NCBI GenBank assembly: GCA_965247775.1
Contig: OZ252031.1
Coordinates: 1,426,001-1,490,000 of the forward strand
Length of the DNA: 64,000 bases
Direction of reading: 5' to 3'
From: G965247775 sp965247775
GTDB taxonomy: Bacteria; Chloroflexota; Dehalococcoidia; Bin125
The position numbers and the translations under genes were made by a program. The notes under the pieces are model-generated. The model worked only from the letters and a program-made list of their open reading frames with translations. It did no database searches and was not told where the DNA came from. The first letter of the stretch is position 1. Each line of letters begins with the position of its first letter. Shown here in pieces: positions 1-7,351 of this stretch.

Positions 1-382
1 GGAGACGATCCTTGCGGGGGATAGCCCCGTCGAGAGGGTGCATGAGCTGACGCAGGGCGAGGGCGCACACGCGGTGTTGGACTTCGTTGGGACGGACGAG
101 ACGCTGTCGCTGGCGACCGCGGTGGTCCGGCAGCGCGGCGCGATCGGCTTGCTCGGGCTGGCAGGCGGCAACGTACCCTTCGGGTTCTACTCGCAGGCGC
201 CCGAGGCCGTCCTTACCACGATCTACGCCGGCACGCGGGACGACCTAGACGGAGTCGTCGCTCTCGCCCGAGCCGGGCGGATCAGCACGTCAGTCACCCG
301 CTATCCGCTCGATGCGGTCAACGATGTGCTCGCACTTCTACGAGAGGACAAGATCAGTGGCCGCGCCGTACTCGTTCCCTGA
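1..382 (+). CDS. Zinc-type alcohol dehydrogenase, C-terminal part (cut by window edge)
   Basis: The reading frame is open from base 2 and ends at TGA 380-382, so the 5' part lies outside the window. The visible residues include GAHAVLDFVG, the Rossmann-fold segment typical of medium-chain NAD(P)-dependent alcohol dehydrogenases, followed by the usual C-terminal stretch ending DKISGRAVLVP. GTG at 38 could be read as a start but falls in the middle of the cofactor domain, so it is an internal codon. The zinc ligands are upstream and not visible. It probably oxidises an alcohol or reduces a carbonyl in the same catabolic cluster as the downstream dehydrogenases. The substrate cannot be told. Confidence 0.8.
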   Translation, partial: ETILAGDSPVERVHELTQGEGAHAVLDFVGTDETLSLATAVVRQRGAIGLLGLAGGNVPFGFYSQAPEAVLTTIYAGTRDDLDGVVALARAGRISTSVTRYPLDAVNDVLALLREDKISGRAVLVP

Positions 383-392
383 CGTCCCGTTC

Positions 393-1166
393 TTAGAGCG
401 CCAGGTAGCCGCCATCCGCTGCCACCGCTTCCCCCGTCACGAAAGATGCGTCAGGGGAGGCGAGGAAGGCGATCACGGCCGCGATCTCGTCGGCAGTTCC
501 CATCCGCCCCAGCGGCTGGGCATCGTTTGCGATCCGCTCTGCTTCCACCGGATCCTCCGCCGCGTTGATGTAGTCCCAGCTCATCTGCGTGGCGATGATG
601 CCGGGACAGACACAGTTAGCGCGAATACCGTTCTTCGCATACTCCGTCGCGATCGTGCGAGTCATGTTGATCATGCCCGCCTTGGCGGCGTTGTAGCCGA
701 TATTCCCCGGCCAGGCCACCTGGCCGGCGACCGAGGCAACGGTAACCACCACCCCGCCGCCGCGCTCGCTGAAGTGCGGGATGACGGCGCGGGCCATCAC
801 GAAGGGGGCGGTGAGGTGGATCGCGAGCATGCGGTCCCACAGCTCGTCGCCATAATCCAAGATGCTCGTGGGCCTCAAGACGTCAATCCCTGCGTTGCCG
901 ACGAAGACCTCGAGGTCTCCGAGCTCTTCGATGGCCCGATCGACGAGGGCGACGGCTTCGTCTCGCTGGGTCAGGTCCGCCTGCAGCACGACCGCGCGTA
1001 CGCCCTCCGTGCGGATCTCGGAGGCGATCTCCTCGGCGGCCGCGACGTTCGAGAAAGCGTGGAGCGCCACGTCCCGGCCTGCGGCTGCCAAGCGGCGGGC
1101 AGTCGCGCCGCCGATCCCGCCCGATGCGCCCGTCACCAGTGCCGGCCCAAGCGCGCTGCTGGTCAT
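393..1166 (-). CDS. SDR family oxidoreductase (glucose/3-oxoacyl reductase type)
   Basis: This is a 257-residue classical short-chain dehydrogenase. Near the N-terminus is the cofactor motif TGASGGIG. The middle has the NAG motif (VGNAG), then the catalytic serine in VTVASVAG and the YNAAK pair (Tyr and Lys), and the C-terminus carries the usual FVTGEAVAADGG. The ATG at 1166 is chosen because GGAGAC lies about 9 nt upstream and the cofactor motif follows directly; the frame stays open further upstream but that part has no SDR sequence. It runs opposite to the E1 genes. Its base use is less C-biased than that of genes after 6.7 kb. The substrate is unknown. Confidence 0.9.
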   Translation of the reverse strand: MTSSALGPALVTGASGGIGGATARRLAAAGRDVALHAFSNVAAAEEIASEIRTEGVRAVVLQADLTQRDEAVALVDRAIEELGDLEVFVGNAGIDVLRPTSILDYGDELWDRMLAIHLTAPFVMARAVIPHFSERGGGVVVTVASVAGQVAWPGNIGYNAAKAGMINMTRTIATEYAKNGIRANCVCPGIIATQMSWDYINAAEDPVEAERIANDAQPLGRMGTADEIAAVIAFLASPDASFVTGEAVAADGGYLAL

Positions 1167-1344
1167 CGTCCGTCTCCATCGAATTCCGCGGTCATGGTAG
1201 TGCCGCGAGAGGAACGTTACCCAAGTGGGCTCAGCAGCCGCCCCGCGATCCGCACTGCGGACCGCGGGGCGGCGTTCGCTCGGGTCCGGCCCAGACGGAC
1301 CGCACGTGCCCGGCGCGCGTGCGGCATGGACGGAGAGCATAGCC

Positions 1345-2310
1345 ATGGCTGAGCCGCAGCGAGCGAACAGCGATCTCGCCAACACGTTCCGCGCACTCCT
1401 GACGATCCGTCGTTTCGAGGAGCGCCTCCTCAGCCTCTACGCCGAGGGCCGTATCGCCGGCTCCATGCACCTCTGTCCGGGACAGGAGGCGATCCCCGTT
1501 GGCGCGTGCCGGGTCTTGGAAGAACGAGACGCACTTACGGTCACATACCGTGGTCACGGCTGGGCGATCGCGCGAGGGATCCCGCTCACGGAACTCTTCG
1601 CCGAGATGCTGCACCGCGACTCCGCTCTCTGCGGCGGTCGCGGCGGGTCGCCATACTTCAACGCTATCGAGTACGGCTTCCTAGGGGAGAACTCGGTCGT
1701 CGGCGCCGGGGTCCCCATCGCCACCGGTGCCGCACTCGCCAGCCGCTACGACGGGACGGACGCCATCACGCTCGTAGACGTGGGTGACGGGGCGACGAAC
1801 CAGGGCGCCTGGCACGAAGGCTTGAACTTCGCAGCCGTCTATGACTTGCCCCTGGTGATGATTGTGGAGAACAACATCTATTCCGAAATGACACCGATCA
1901 GCGACATGGTTCGGGTTGAGCAACTGGCGGAGCGCGCCGGGGCCTATGGCGTCCCCGGGCAGACCGTGGACGGCAACGATGTCGACGCCGTGCAGTCGGC
2001 CGTGGCCGAAGCAGTGGACAGAGCGCGGGGCGGCGACGGTCCCACTCTGATCGAGGCAATGACGGAGCGGATCGTGGGACATTACACGGGCGACAGTCAG
2101 CATTACCGCCCGGCGGGAGAGGTGGAAGAGGCGAAGAAACATGAACCTATCGCGCGCCTCCGCGACCAGGCGGCTGTGGAGGCGCGCGATGGCACCCTCG
2201 ATCGTGTGGCGGCGGAGGTCGATTCGGAGATAGAGGCCGCGCTCCGCGAGGCGATGACGCGACCGCTGCCCGATCCCAGGTCTGCGAGGGACCACGTCTA
2301 TGTCGACTGA
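1345..2310 (+). CDS. Thiamine-dependent 2-oxoacid/acetoin dehydrogenase E1, alpha subunit
   Basis: A 321-residue E1 alpha subunit. It shows the thiamine diphosphate motif that starts GDGATNQG and ends in ENN (about residues 147-176), and the family segment RGHGWAIARG. Together with the beta subunit it would decarboxylate a 2-oxoacid or cleave acetoin, passing the acyl unit to a lipoyl E2. The start ATG 1345 has GGAGAG about 8 nt upstream. The gene overlaps the beta-subunit gene by 11 nt, pointing to translational coupling. No E2 or E3 gene is in the window, so the partner subunits must lie elsewhere. The closest named relatives are acetoin (AcoA) and pyruvate dehydrogenase (PdhA) subunits. 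Confidence 0.9.
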   Translation: MAEPQRANSDLANTFRALLTIRRFEERLLSLYAEGRIAGSMHLCPGQEAIPVGACRVLEERDALTVTYRGHGWAIARGIPLTELFAEMLHRDSALCGGRGGSPYFNAIEYGFLGENSVVGAGVPIATGAALASRYDGTDAITLVDVGDGATNQGAWHEGLNFAAVYDLPLVMIVENNIYSEMTPISDMVRVEQLAERAGAYGVPGQTVDGNDVDAVQSAVAEAVDRARGGDGPTLIEAMTERIVGHYTGDSQHYRPAGEVEEAKKHEPIARLRDQAAVEARDGTLDRVAAEVDSEIEAALREAMTRPLPDPRSARDHVYVD

Positions 2311-3319
2311 CACCGAAACCGAGCCGATCACCTACATCCGAGCCGTGAACGAGGCGCTCCGCTGGGCCCTCGCGGAGTATCCGGAAGCGCTCATTTTCGG
2401 CGAAGATCTGGCCCTGCCCGGAGGTCCGTTCGGGTCGACACGCCGGTTACACGACGAGTTCGGCGATCGCATCTTCGACACACCGATCAGCGAGGCCGGC
2501 TTCGTCGGGGCGGCCACGGGCGCCGCGATCCGCGGCCGCCGCCCCATTGTGGAGATCATGTTCATGGACTTCACACAGGTGGCCATGGACCAGATCGTCA
2601 ATCAACTCGCCAACGTGCACTACGTGTCCAACGGCACGATGCGGGCTCCCGTGACGATTCGCACACAGCAGGGCCACACACCCGGCTCGGTCGCACAGCA
2701 CTCGCAATCACTGGAGGGAATGTTCGCGCACATCCCGGGGCTGCGCGTGTGTTGCCCGGCGACGCCCCCTGATGCCTACGAGATGCTGCGCACGGCGATC
2801 GCCAGCGAGGATCCGGTCATGGTGATCGAGTCACGCGCCCTCTACGCCTCCAAGGCGCCCGTGCCGCTGGGTCGCCCGGTCGAGCCGATGGGTGGAGCCG
2901 TCTTACGGCGTCCGGGCAGCGACGTGACGGTAGTGACATGGGCACGAATGCTTCCGGAGGCTTTGGGAGCGGCCGAGCGGCTGGCGGAGCGCGGCATTGA
3001 CGCGGCCGTTATCGACCTGCGTTGGATGAACCCGCTGGACAGGGAGACGATCGCCGCCTCGCTCAGCGAGACCGGTCGCCTGGTAATCGCGCACGAGGCA
3101 AACGTGACCGGCGGCTTTGGAGCGGAGATCGCTGCGTGGGCGGCTGGCGAGCGCTTCTGGGACCTAGACGACCCGGTGTTGCGGATCGGCACGCCAGACG
3201 TCCGTATCCCGGCCGCCCCCAATCTGCAACGGGAGCTGATACCACACGCCGAGAGCATCGCCGACCGGGTGGAGGCGCACATCCGCAACGGGGGCCCAGC
3301 GGCCGAGGGCGAGCCGTGA
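2300..3319 (+). CDS. Thiamine-dependent 2-oxoacid/acetoin dehydrogenase E1, beta subunit
   Basis: A 339-residue transketolase-like beta subunit. Visible family features are FGEDLALPGG, the segment FDTPISEAGFVG and the C-terminal transketolase domain with VTVVTWARM and LRWMNPLD. It forms a heterotetramer with the alpha subunit encoded just upstream (11-nt overlap) and contributes to the thiamine site. Its stop TGA overlaps the GTG start of the following dehydrogenase (GTGA), so at least three genes appear co-translated. The complex type (pyruvate, branched-chain or acetoin) cannot be fixed from sequence alone; the small-molecule dehydrogenases around it suggest a degradation pathway rather than central metabolism. 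Confidence 0.9.
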   Translation: MSTDTETEPITYIRAVNEALRWALAEYPEALIFGEDLALPGGPFGSTRRLHDEFGDRIFDTPISEAGFVGAATGAAIRGRRPIVEIMFMDFTQVAMDQIVNQLANVHYVSNGTMRAPVTIRTQQGHTPGSVAQHSQSLEGMFAHIPGLRVCCPATPPDAYEMLRTAIASEDPVMVIESRALYASKAPVPLGRPVEPMGGAVLRRPGSDVTVVTWARMLPEALGAAERLAERGIDAAVIDLRWMNPLDRETIAASLSETGRLVIAHEANVTGGFGAEIAAWAAGERFWDLDDPVLRIGTPDVRIPAAPNLQRELIPHAESIADRVEAHIRNGGPAAEGEP

Positions 3320-4113
3320 TCGACCGTGAGCGCTTCCGAGGGCTTCACGCGGTGATCACCGGCGGCGGCAGTGGGATCGGCCGAGCGACCGCCCTGCGCC
3401 TGACTTCGGAGGGGCTCGATCACGTCTTCCTCGCCGACCTTAGACTTGAACGGGCGGAGAGCGTCGCCACAGAGGTTGCCGCACTCGGCGGTCGGGGCAC
3501 ACCGATCGAGGTCGATGTGGGGCAGCGGGAGGAATGCGAGCGGCTCATCGACACCGCTGTGCGGGCAAGCGGCAGGCTGGACGTCTTGATCAGCAACGCG
3601 GCGACATGGACGGAAGAATCGTTTCTGGAGATGAAGCGGGAGTCCTGGGACCGTGTCTTGGCGGTCATCCTCAACGCCTCCTTCGATCTCGGCCAGTTCG
3701 CAGCACGCGCCATGAAGGAATCAGGCGGTGGTGCGATCCTCTACACATCTTCAATCTCCTCGTTAGGAGCCTCCAAGGAGTTCGCGCACTACAGCGTCGG
3801 CAAGGCCGGCATGGCGAATCTCGCGCAGGGGATGGCTATCGAACTCGCGCCGTACGGCATCCGGGTGAACTGCGTCAGTCCCGGGCCGGCGAACACGCAA
3901 CAGTCGGTTGACATCGTGGGTGAAGAGACGATGGAACAGTTCCGCCAGCATTTCCCGCTCGTCCCGTTGGGCGAACGCCTGGCAGAACCGGAGGAGGTCG
4001 CTGCAGCGTTCGCGTTCCTCGCTTCGAACGACGCCTCCTACATCACCGGGCACAACTTGGTCGTGGACGGTGGGCTCACTGCGCACGCCTACTCGATCCC
4101 AGAGCCCCAGTAG
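3316..4113 (+). CDS. SDR family oxidoreductase
   Basis: A 265-residue classical short-chain dehydrogenase. It has TGGGSGIG at the N-terminus (cofactor), ISNAA in place of NNAG, catalytic serines in YTSSISSLG and the HYSVGK tyrosine-lysine pair, ending with ITGHNLVVDGG. The start is the GTG at 3316, which shares bases with the stop of the E1 beta gene; nothing upstream in this frame looks like SDR sequence. Location in the E1 operon suggests it prepares or consumes a hydroxy/oxo intermediate of the same pathway, which is inference. It is not close to the SDR at 393-1166, so the two probably have different substrates. Confidence 0.88.
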   Translation: MIDRERFRGLHAVITGGGSGIGRATALRLTSEGLDHVFLADLRLERAESVATEVAALGGRGTPIEVDVGQREECERLIDTAVRASGRLDVLISNAATWTEESFLEMKRESWDRVLAVILNASFDLGQFAARAMKESGGGAILYTSSISSLGASKEFAHYSVGKAGMANLAQGMAIELAPYGIRVNCVSPGPANTQQSVDIVGEETMEQFRQHFPLVPLGERLAEPEEVAAAFAFLASNDASYITGHNLVVDGGLTAHAYSIPEPQ

Positions 4114-4143
4114 GCCGACGCCACAGCTGAAAGGTCTTCGACC

Positions 4144-4887
4144 ATGCAGATTCTGCCGGAGGTTCACATTGTGGGGGGTGGCGCCTACGCGTTCGATATT
4201 TCCAATCGCTTGGACTGCCATTGCTACATCGTCAACGGCGGAGACGAGATGGTCCTCATTGATGCTGGATTCGACGGCGCTGACGAAGTGCTGGAGAACA
4301 TCAAGGCGGATGGATTAGATCCCGGTAAGATCTCCAAGATCTTTGTCACGCACTACCACGCTGACCACTGCGGTGCGATCGCGCCGATGCGGCGGTTGCT
4401 GGGCAACATTCCCGTCGTTACCAGCGCAGAGTCGGCGCCGGCGATCCGCGCAGCCGATTCGGAGGTGACCGGGCTCCAGTGGGCGCAGTCGTTCGGTTTC
4501 TACCCGCCGGAGTTCATCTGGGAGGGCTGCGAGGTGGAGCAGGAGATGGCCGACGGAGATAGGTTCAACGTTGGTAGCTTGGAGTTGGAGGCGATTGCTA
4601 CGCCCGGGCACTGCAACGGCCACTTCAACCTGCTACTGCGCGGGGGCGATCGTAACTGCCTCTTCTCCAGCGATCACGTTTTCTGGGGTGGCAAGATCAT
4701 TCTGCAGAACGTGCATGACGCCTCCGTGCAGGAGATGGCCGCGTCCATGAATAAGCTGCTCGACTACGACTTCAAAGCGCTCCTGCCCGGCCACCTCACA
4801 ATCTCCCTGCGAGACGGAAAGCGGCACGTCCAGGCTGCGGCCGATGCGTTCAACAGAATCGGACTGCCGCCCGGGCTCCTGGACTAG
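4144..4887 (+). CDS. Metallo-beta-lactamase-fold hydrolase
   Basis: A 247-residue MBL-fold protein. The metal motif HxHxDH appears as THYHADHCG near residue 80, followed by PGHCNGH, an aspartate in FSSDHVFW and a late histidine in LLPGHL, so both metal sites are intact. Members hydrolyse thioesters, lactones or similar bonds. The gene lies 30 nt after the SDR with AAAGG in front of its ATG, so it is likely the last gene of the E1 operon. A small GC hairpin follows at 4914-4930. The true substrate is not evident. Confidence 0.88.
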   Translation: MQILPEVHIVGGGAYAFDISNRLDCHCYIVNGGDEMVLIDAGFDGADEVLENIKADGLDPGKISKIFVTHYHADHCGAIAPMRRLLGNIPVVTSAESAPAIRAADSEVTGLQWAQSFGFYPPEFIWEGCEVEQEMADGDRFNVGSLELEAIATPGHCNGHFNLLLRGGDRNCLFSSDHVFWGGKIILQNVHDASVQEMAASMNKLLDYDFKALLPGHLTISLRDGKRHVQAAADAFNRIGLPPGLLD

Positions 4888-4913
4888 GGGGGTGGACTGA
4901 AATCCGAACCCAA

Positions 4914-4930
4914 GCCACGGATTCCGTGGC
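4914..4930. terminator. Short hairpin after the MBL gene
   Basis: GCCACGG and CCGTGGC form a perfect 7-bp stem with an ATT loop. There is no T run, so it is at best a weak terminator or mRNA-stabilising hairpin between the MBL gene and the next small gene. Confidence 0.35.
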
Positions 4931-4972
4931 GCCCGGTCAAATCCCCGACGATTGCACGATGAGAAGGACCTC

Positions 4973-5446
4973 ATGCATCGGTTGCTTGTTATTCACCTAG
5001 ATGAGTCTACTGAGGAGACGTTCCAAGTTGTTGCGGATAGCTCTGACCCGGCCGTCGCAGCCGCGAATCCTCTGTCCATGGCTGCCGCCGGCGGAACGGC
5101 CTGGCAGGAATTCGATGATTCGACCGGCTACAGCAGCCCCTACGCGACGATCCCATGCGAAGGTACCGTCAGCAGCCTGGGCTACTGGGTCGTGAAACCG
5201 ACCGGAAACGTGCTCGACTACGACTTCGCGGGGGCCCGGCTATCTGAGCGGAAGGTCATTACGTCGGGCGAGCTACATGCCGAGTACGACGGCCGACGCT
5301 ACACGGCCGGATCCGGTGACAGCATGTTATTCCTCGTCGACGCCGACGACCGCGAGGCTGATGGGGGCCTGCGCCCGTTCCCAGTACGCTTCTTGGGAGA
5401 GAAGGGATGCACCGTGGTCTACACCGAATACGTGCTGCCCACGTAG
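4973..5446 (+). CDS. Hypothetical protein, 157 aa
   Basis: The ATG at 4973 has GAGAAGGA immediately upstream and is preferred over a TTG at 4952. The protein is soluble, acidic, with no signal peptide, membrane segment or metal motif. It is rich in beta-type segments (VSSLGYWVVKPTGNVLDYDF, VRFLGEKGCTVVYTEYVLP). I do not recognise the family. It is on the same strand as the E1-SDR-MBL operon, 85 nt downstream and after a small hairpin, so it may be co-transcribed. Base use matches the upstream cluster rather than the genes beyond 6.7 kb. Confidence 0.6.
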   Translation: MHRLLVIHLDESTEETFQVVADSSDPAVAAANPLSMAAAGGTAWQEFDDSTGYSSPYATIPCEGTVSSLGYWVVKPTGNVLDYDFAGARLSERKVITSGELHAEYDGRRYTAGSGDSMLFLVDADDREADGGLRPFPVRFLGEKGCTVVYTEYVLPT

Positions 5447-5689
5447 GCCCAACCGCAACCGCGGCAGCCCGGGCGCTATCGATGCGTCAGGGCGGTCTTG
5501 AGCGCCGCTTCCGGAGGCTGGATGACTTGCCGCGGAAGTCCGGACTCGTAACCGCTGGCGAGATCCCACCATCGGACCGAGCGAAAAGGGGCAACTGATC
5601 ACCGGCCGGGCCGGCCCTCTCTCGCGGTGCGCATCTTCGCCCGGTACTCGCCGGGAGGGCCGAGGGCCCTCATGGCCCACTTCTCCCAT
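5447..5689. other. Non-coding stretch before the IS relic
   Basis: No convincing reading frame, repeat or RNA gene is visible here. Frames that remain open have no family resemblance. It may contain decayed sequence linked to the neighbouring mobile element relic. Confidence 0.4.
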
Positions 5690-5708
5690 GGTTCTGTCAG
5701 ATCTCAGG
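5690..5708 (+). repeat. Left terminal inverted repeat of the IS6-like relic
   Basis: GGTTCTGTCAGATCTCAGG; it is the exact reverse complement of 6163-6181. Confidence 0.9.
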
Positions 5709-5761
5709 GCAGCGGGACCAGCGAAGCGTGAGGATTCGGCGAGGGCTGTGATGGTGGTCTC

Positions 5762-6040
5762 CGCGGCCTGCATCTCCCTGATCAGGGACCGCCAGCGTGT
5801 GAGGAAGAGCCGTCGCTGTTCAGCCAGCGGGACGTATGAGCCCCGTCTTGGGCCAAGGCTGCAATGATGCCGCAACTCATCAAATGCGGGACAGAACCGA
5901 GCGGCCGACTCGAAGCTCCCGAACCCCGCATCGGGTAGTAGCGCTGCGTGACGGCCCGGTGATCCTGCTCGATCCAGTTGATCGTTGAATGGCGTGCCCG
6001 TCCGCTCATTGAAGCGCCGGCCGCAGGCCCGGCAGTGGAA
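5762..6040 (-). pseudogene. IS6-like transposase remnant
   Basis: On the minus strand one frame reads FHCRACGRRFNERTGTPFND, the zinc-binding N-terminal part of IS6-like transposases, directly followed by LNNW-type C-terminal sequence: NWIEQDHRAVTQRYYPMRG lies in a second frame and FGSFESAARF to LAEQRRLFLTRWRSLIREM in the first frame again. The central DDE catalytic domain is absent and at least one 1-nt frameshift sits between YYPMRG and FGSF. The gene is dead. Confidence 0.8.
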
Positions 6041-6162
6041 CCTCCGCTACCCCAGCGTCGTGCGGGGCTTGCGCGTGGTCGTGGCGTTCGAACGACAGCG
6101 CGGACCGTGCATCGGCGGCTCCTCGTCGCGTCACGGCCGAGGCTACGCGACGTCGACGAGTC

Positions 6163-6181
6163 CTGAGATCTGACAGAACCT
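6163..6181 (-). repeat. Right terminal inverted repeat of the IS6-like relic
   Basis: Perfect 19-bp match, in inverted orientation, to 5690-5708. Confidence 0.9.
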
Positions 6182-6275
6182 CGTCGAGCGGGTATTCGTG
6201 GACGTGGCGACGAAGCGGATCAGCGGCCTCGTCCCGATGCCTGGATTCCGAACGCTGCTTGAGGCTGAGATGCAG

Positions 6276-6301
6276 AAGACCGCCGACGCAGCGGCGGTCT
6301 T
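6276..6301 (-). terminator. Hairpin downstream of ssrA
   Basis: AAGACCGCCG and CGGCGGTCTT form a perfect 10-bp stem with a 6-nt loop, 40 nt beyond the tmRNA 3' end in its direction of transcription. It is the likely terminator of the smpB-ssrA unit, working together with the hairpin at 6306-6329. Confidence 0.6.
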
Positions 6302-6305
6302 TGCT

Positions 6306-6329
6306 CCCGCCGGAATACTCCCCGGCGGG
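6306..6329 (-). terminator. First hairpin downstream of ssrA
   Basis: CCCGCCGG and CCGGCGGG form an 8-bp stem with an 8-nt loop only 12 nt past the tmRNA 3' end. It is in tandem with the second hairpin, and both may protect or terminate the precursor. Confidence 0.5.
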
Positions 6330-6340
6330 CATGGTGGAGT

Positions 6341-6704
6341 TGGTGGAGACGGGGGAGAATCGAACTCCCCGTCCAGTCGGCTCGCACCCGGCCCCGCTAC
6401 GTGCGTAGTCGTTCAATGAGTTCTCGTCCGCGCGCCTGCCGAACGACAGGCCAGCGCGCGCACCAGCCGAAATTGGCTTGACGGGCCGGTCCCGGCCTCC
6501 CGGCCCGAGCACCCGGACATTACGGCGTCGGCTCCTGCCCATCCGGGCGAGGCCTGGAGCAAACGTCACCGCTGGTTAAGCGGCGAGGGCGAGTTCCTTT
6601 TCGCCAGTTACAAGGTTGCCGCAGTTTTACGAGGGCACGGCACCTCGGCACGCGAGACCGGGCGACGAAACCGCTGTCGAGCCCTTTCGTCCCCGGATGC
6701 CTCC
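6341..6704 (-). ncRNA. ssrA: Transfer-messenger RNA
   Basis: On the minus strand the 5' end starts GGAGGCATCCGGGG (6704) and the 3' end is a tRNA-like T arm with GTTCGATTC followed by an acceptor strand ending GTCTCCACCA (6341); the two ends pair over about six to seven bases. The internal reading frame (6620-6576) encodes GNLVTGEKELALAA followed by TAA, with the ALAA end expected of a proteolysis tag; the resume codon is inferred to be GGC. The gene follows smpB on the same strand. The length, 364 nt, is normal. tmRNA with SmpB rescues stalled ribosomes and tags the nascent protein for destruction. Confidence 0.93.
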
Positions 6705-6764
6705 AGTGTACCGAACCCCGCCCCCGCGCGGGCGGCCCAGCCCCACCCTCGGGGTGTCGCCACG

Positions 6765-7259
6765 TCAGCGCCGTAGCGCCTCGCGCATCTGCCGCGCGGC
6801 GTCCCGCGCCGACATCACCTCCCGCTTGTCGTACCGCCGGCGCCCCCGCCCCACCCCGATCTCCAGCTTCGCCAGCCCCCGACTGATGTACAGGTGGAGC
6901 GGCACGATCGTCAGCGACTGCTGATCAAACGCCTCCGCCAGCGCCGCGATCTGCCGCTTGTGCAGCAGCAGCTTGCGATCTCGCGTGGGATCGTGATTGA
7001 ACTGGCTCGCCGACTCGTAGGGGGAGATGTGCGCCCCGATCAGCCACACTTCCCCCTCGCGCGGCCGCACGTACGCCTCCGCGATGCTCGCCTTGCCCGC
7101 CCGCAGCGCCTTGATCTCCGTCCCCGTGAGGACCAGCCCCGCCTCGTAGCGCTCCCGGATCTCGTAGTCGTAGGTCGCCCGCCGATTCCGCGCCACGCTG
7201 CGACGCCAAGCTTCCTCGCCGTCGGCGCTGGCGCCCTTGCCCCTGCCCTTTTTCGCCAC
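6765..7259 (-). CDS. smpB: SsrA-binding protein SmpB
   Basis: A 164-residue SmpB: N-terminal basic leader, then NRRATYDYEIRERYEAGLVL, TGTEIKALRAGKASIAEAYV, HISPYESASQFNHDP, and RKLLLHKRQI, all family signatures, with the basic C-terminal tail that folds in the decoding centre. The ATG at 7259 has GGAGGG about 6 nt upstream. ssrA follows 60 nt downstream on the same strand, the usual arrangement for a trans-translation unit. The N-terminal leader is about 20 residues longer than in E. coli. Confidence 0.96.
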   Translation of the reverse strand: MAKKGRGKGASADGEEAWRRSVARNRRATYDYEIRERYEAGLVLTGTEIKALRAGKASIAEAYVRPREGEVWLIGAHISPYESASQFNHDPTRDRKLLLHKRQIAALAEAFDQQSLTIVPLHLYISRGLAKLEIGVGRGRRRYDKREVMSARDAARQMREALRR

Positions 7260-7351
7260 CGGGACCCTCCGGCCCCAGTCTATCCGCCTTCCCGGAGCGA
7301 CATAAACGACGCACCCTCGACCGCCGCCCAGCCGCGCCTGCGCCCGCGTCG

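Larger units (their letters stand above)
5690..6181 (-). mobile_element. Internally deleted IS6-like insertion sequence (492 bp)
   Basis: The element is bounded by perfect 19-bp inverted repeats (5690-5708 and 6163-6181) beginning GGTTCTGTCAG; GGTTCTG ends are typical of the IS6 family. Inside, on the minus strand, are the N-terminal zinc-binding and the C-terminal parts of an IS6-like transposase joined with the catalytic middle missing. Intact IS6 elements are about 0.8 kb, so roughly 300 bp or more is lost. The 8-bp flanks differ (TCTCCCAT and TCGTCGAG), so no target duplication remains. It cannot make its own transposase but could be mobilised in trans while its ends are intact. Confidence 0.8.

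Noticed and set aside
6332..6348. Direct repeat TGGTGGAG next to the ssrA 3' end as an attachment core
   Set aside because: Only 8 bp, partly imposed by the CCA end of the tmRNA, and no second distant copy was seen.
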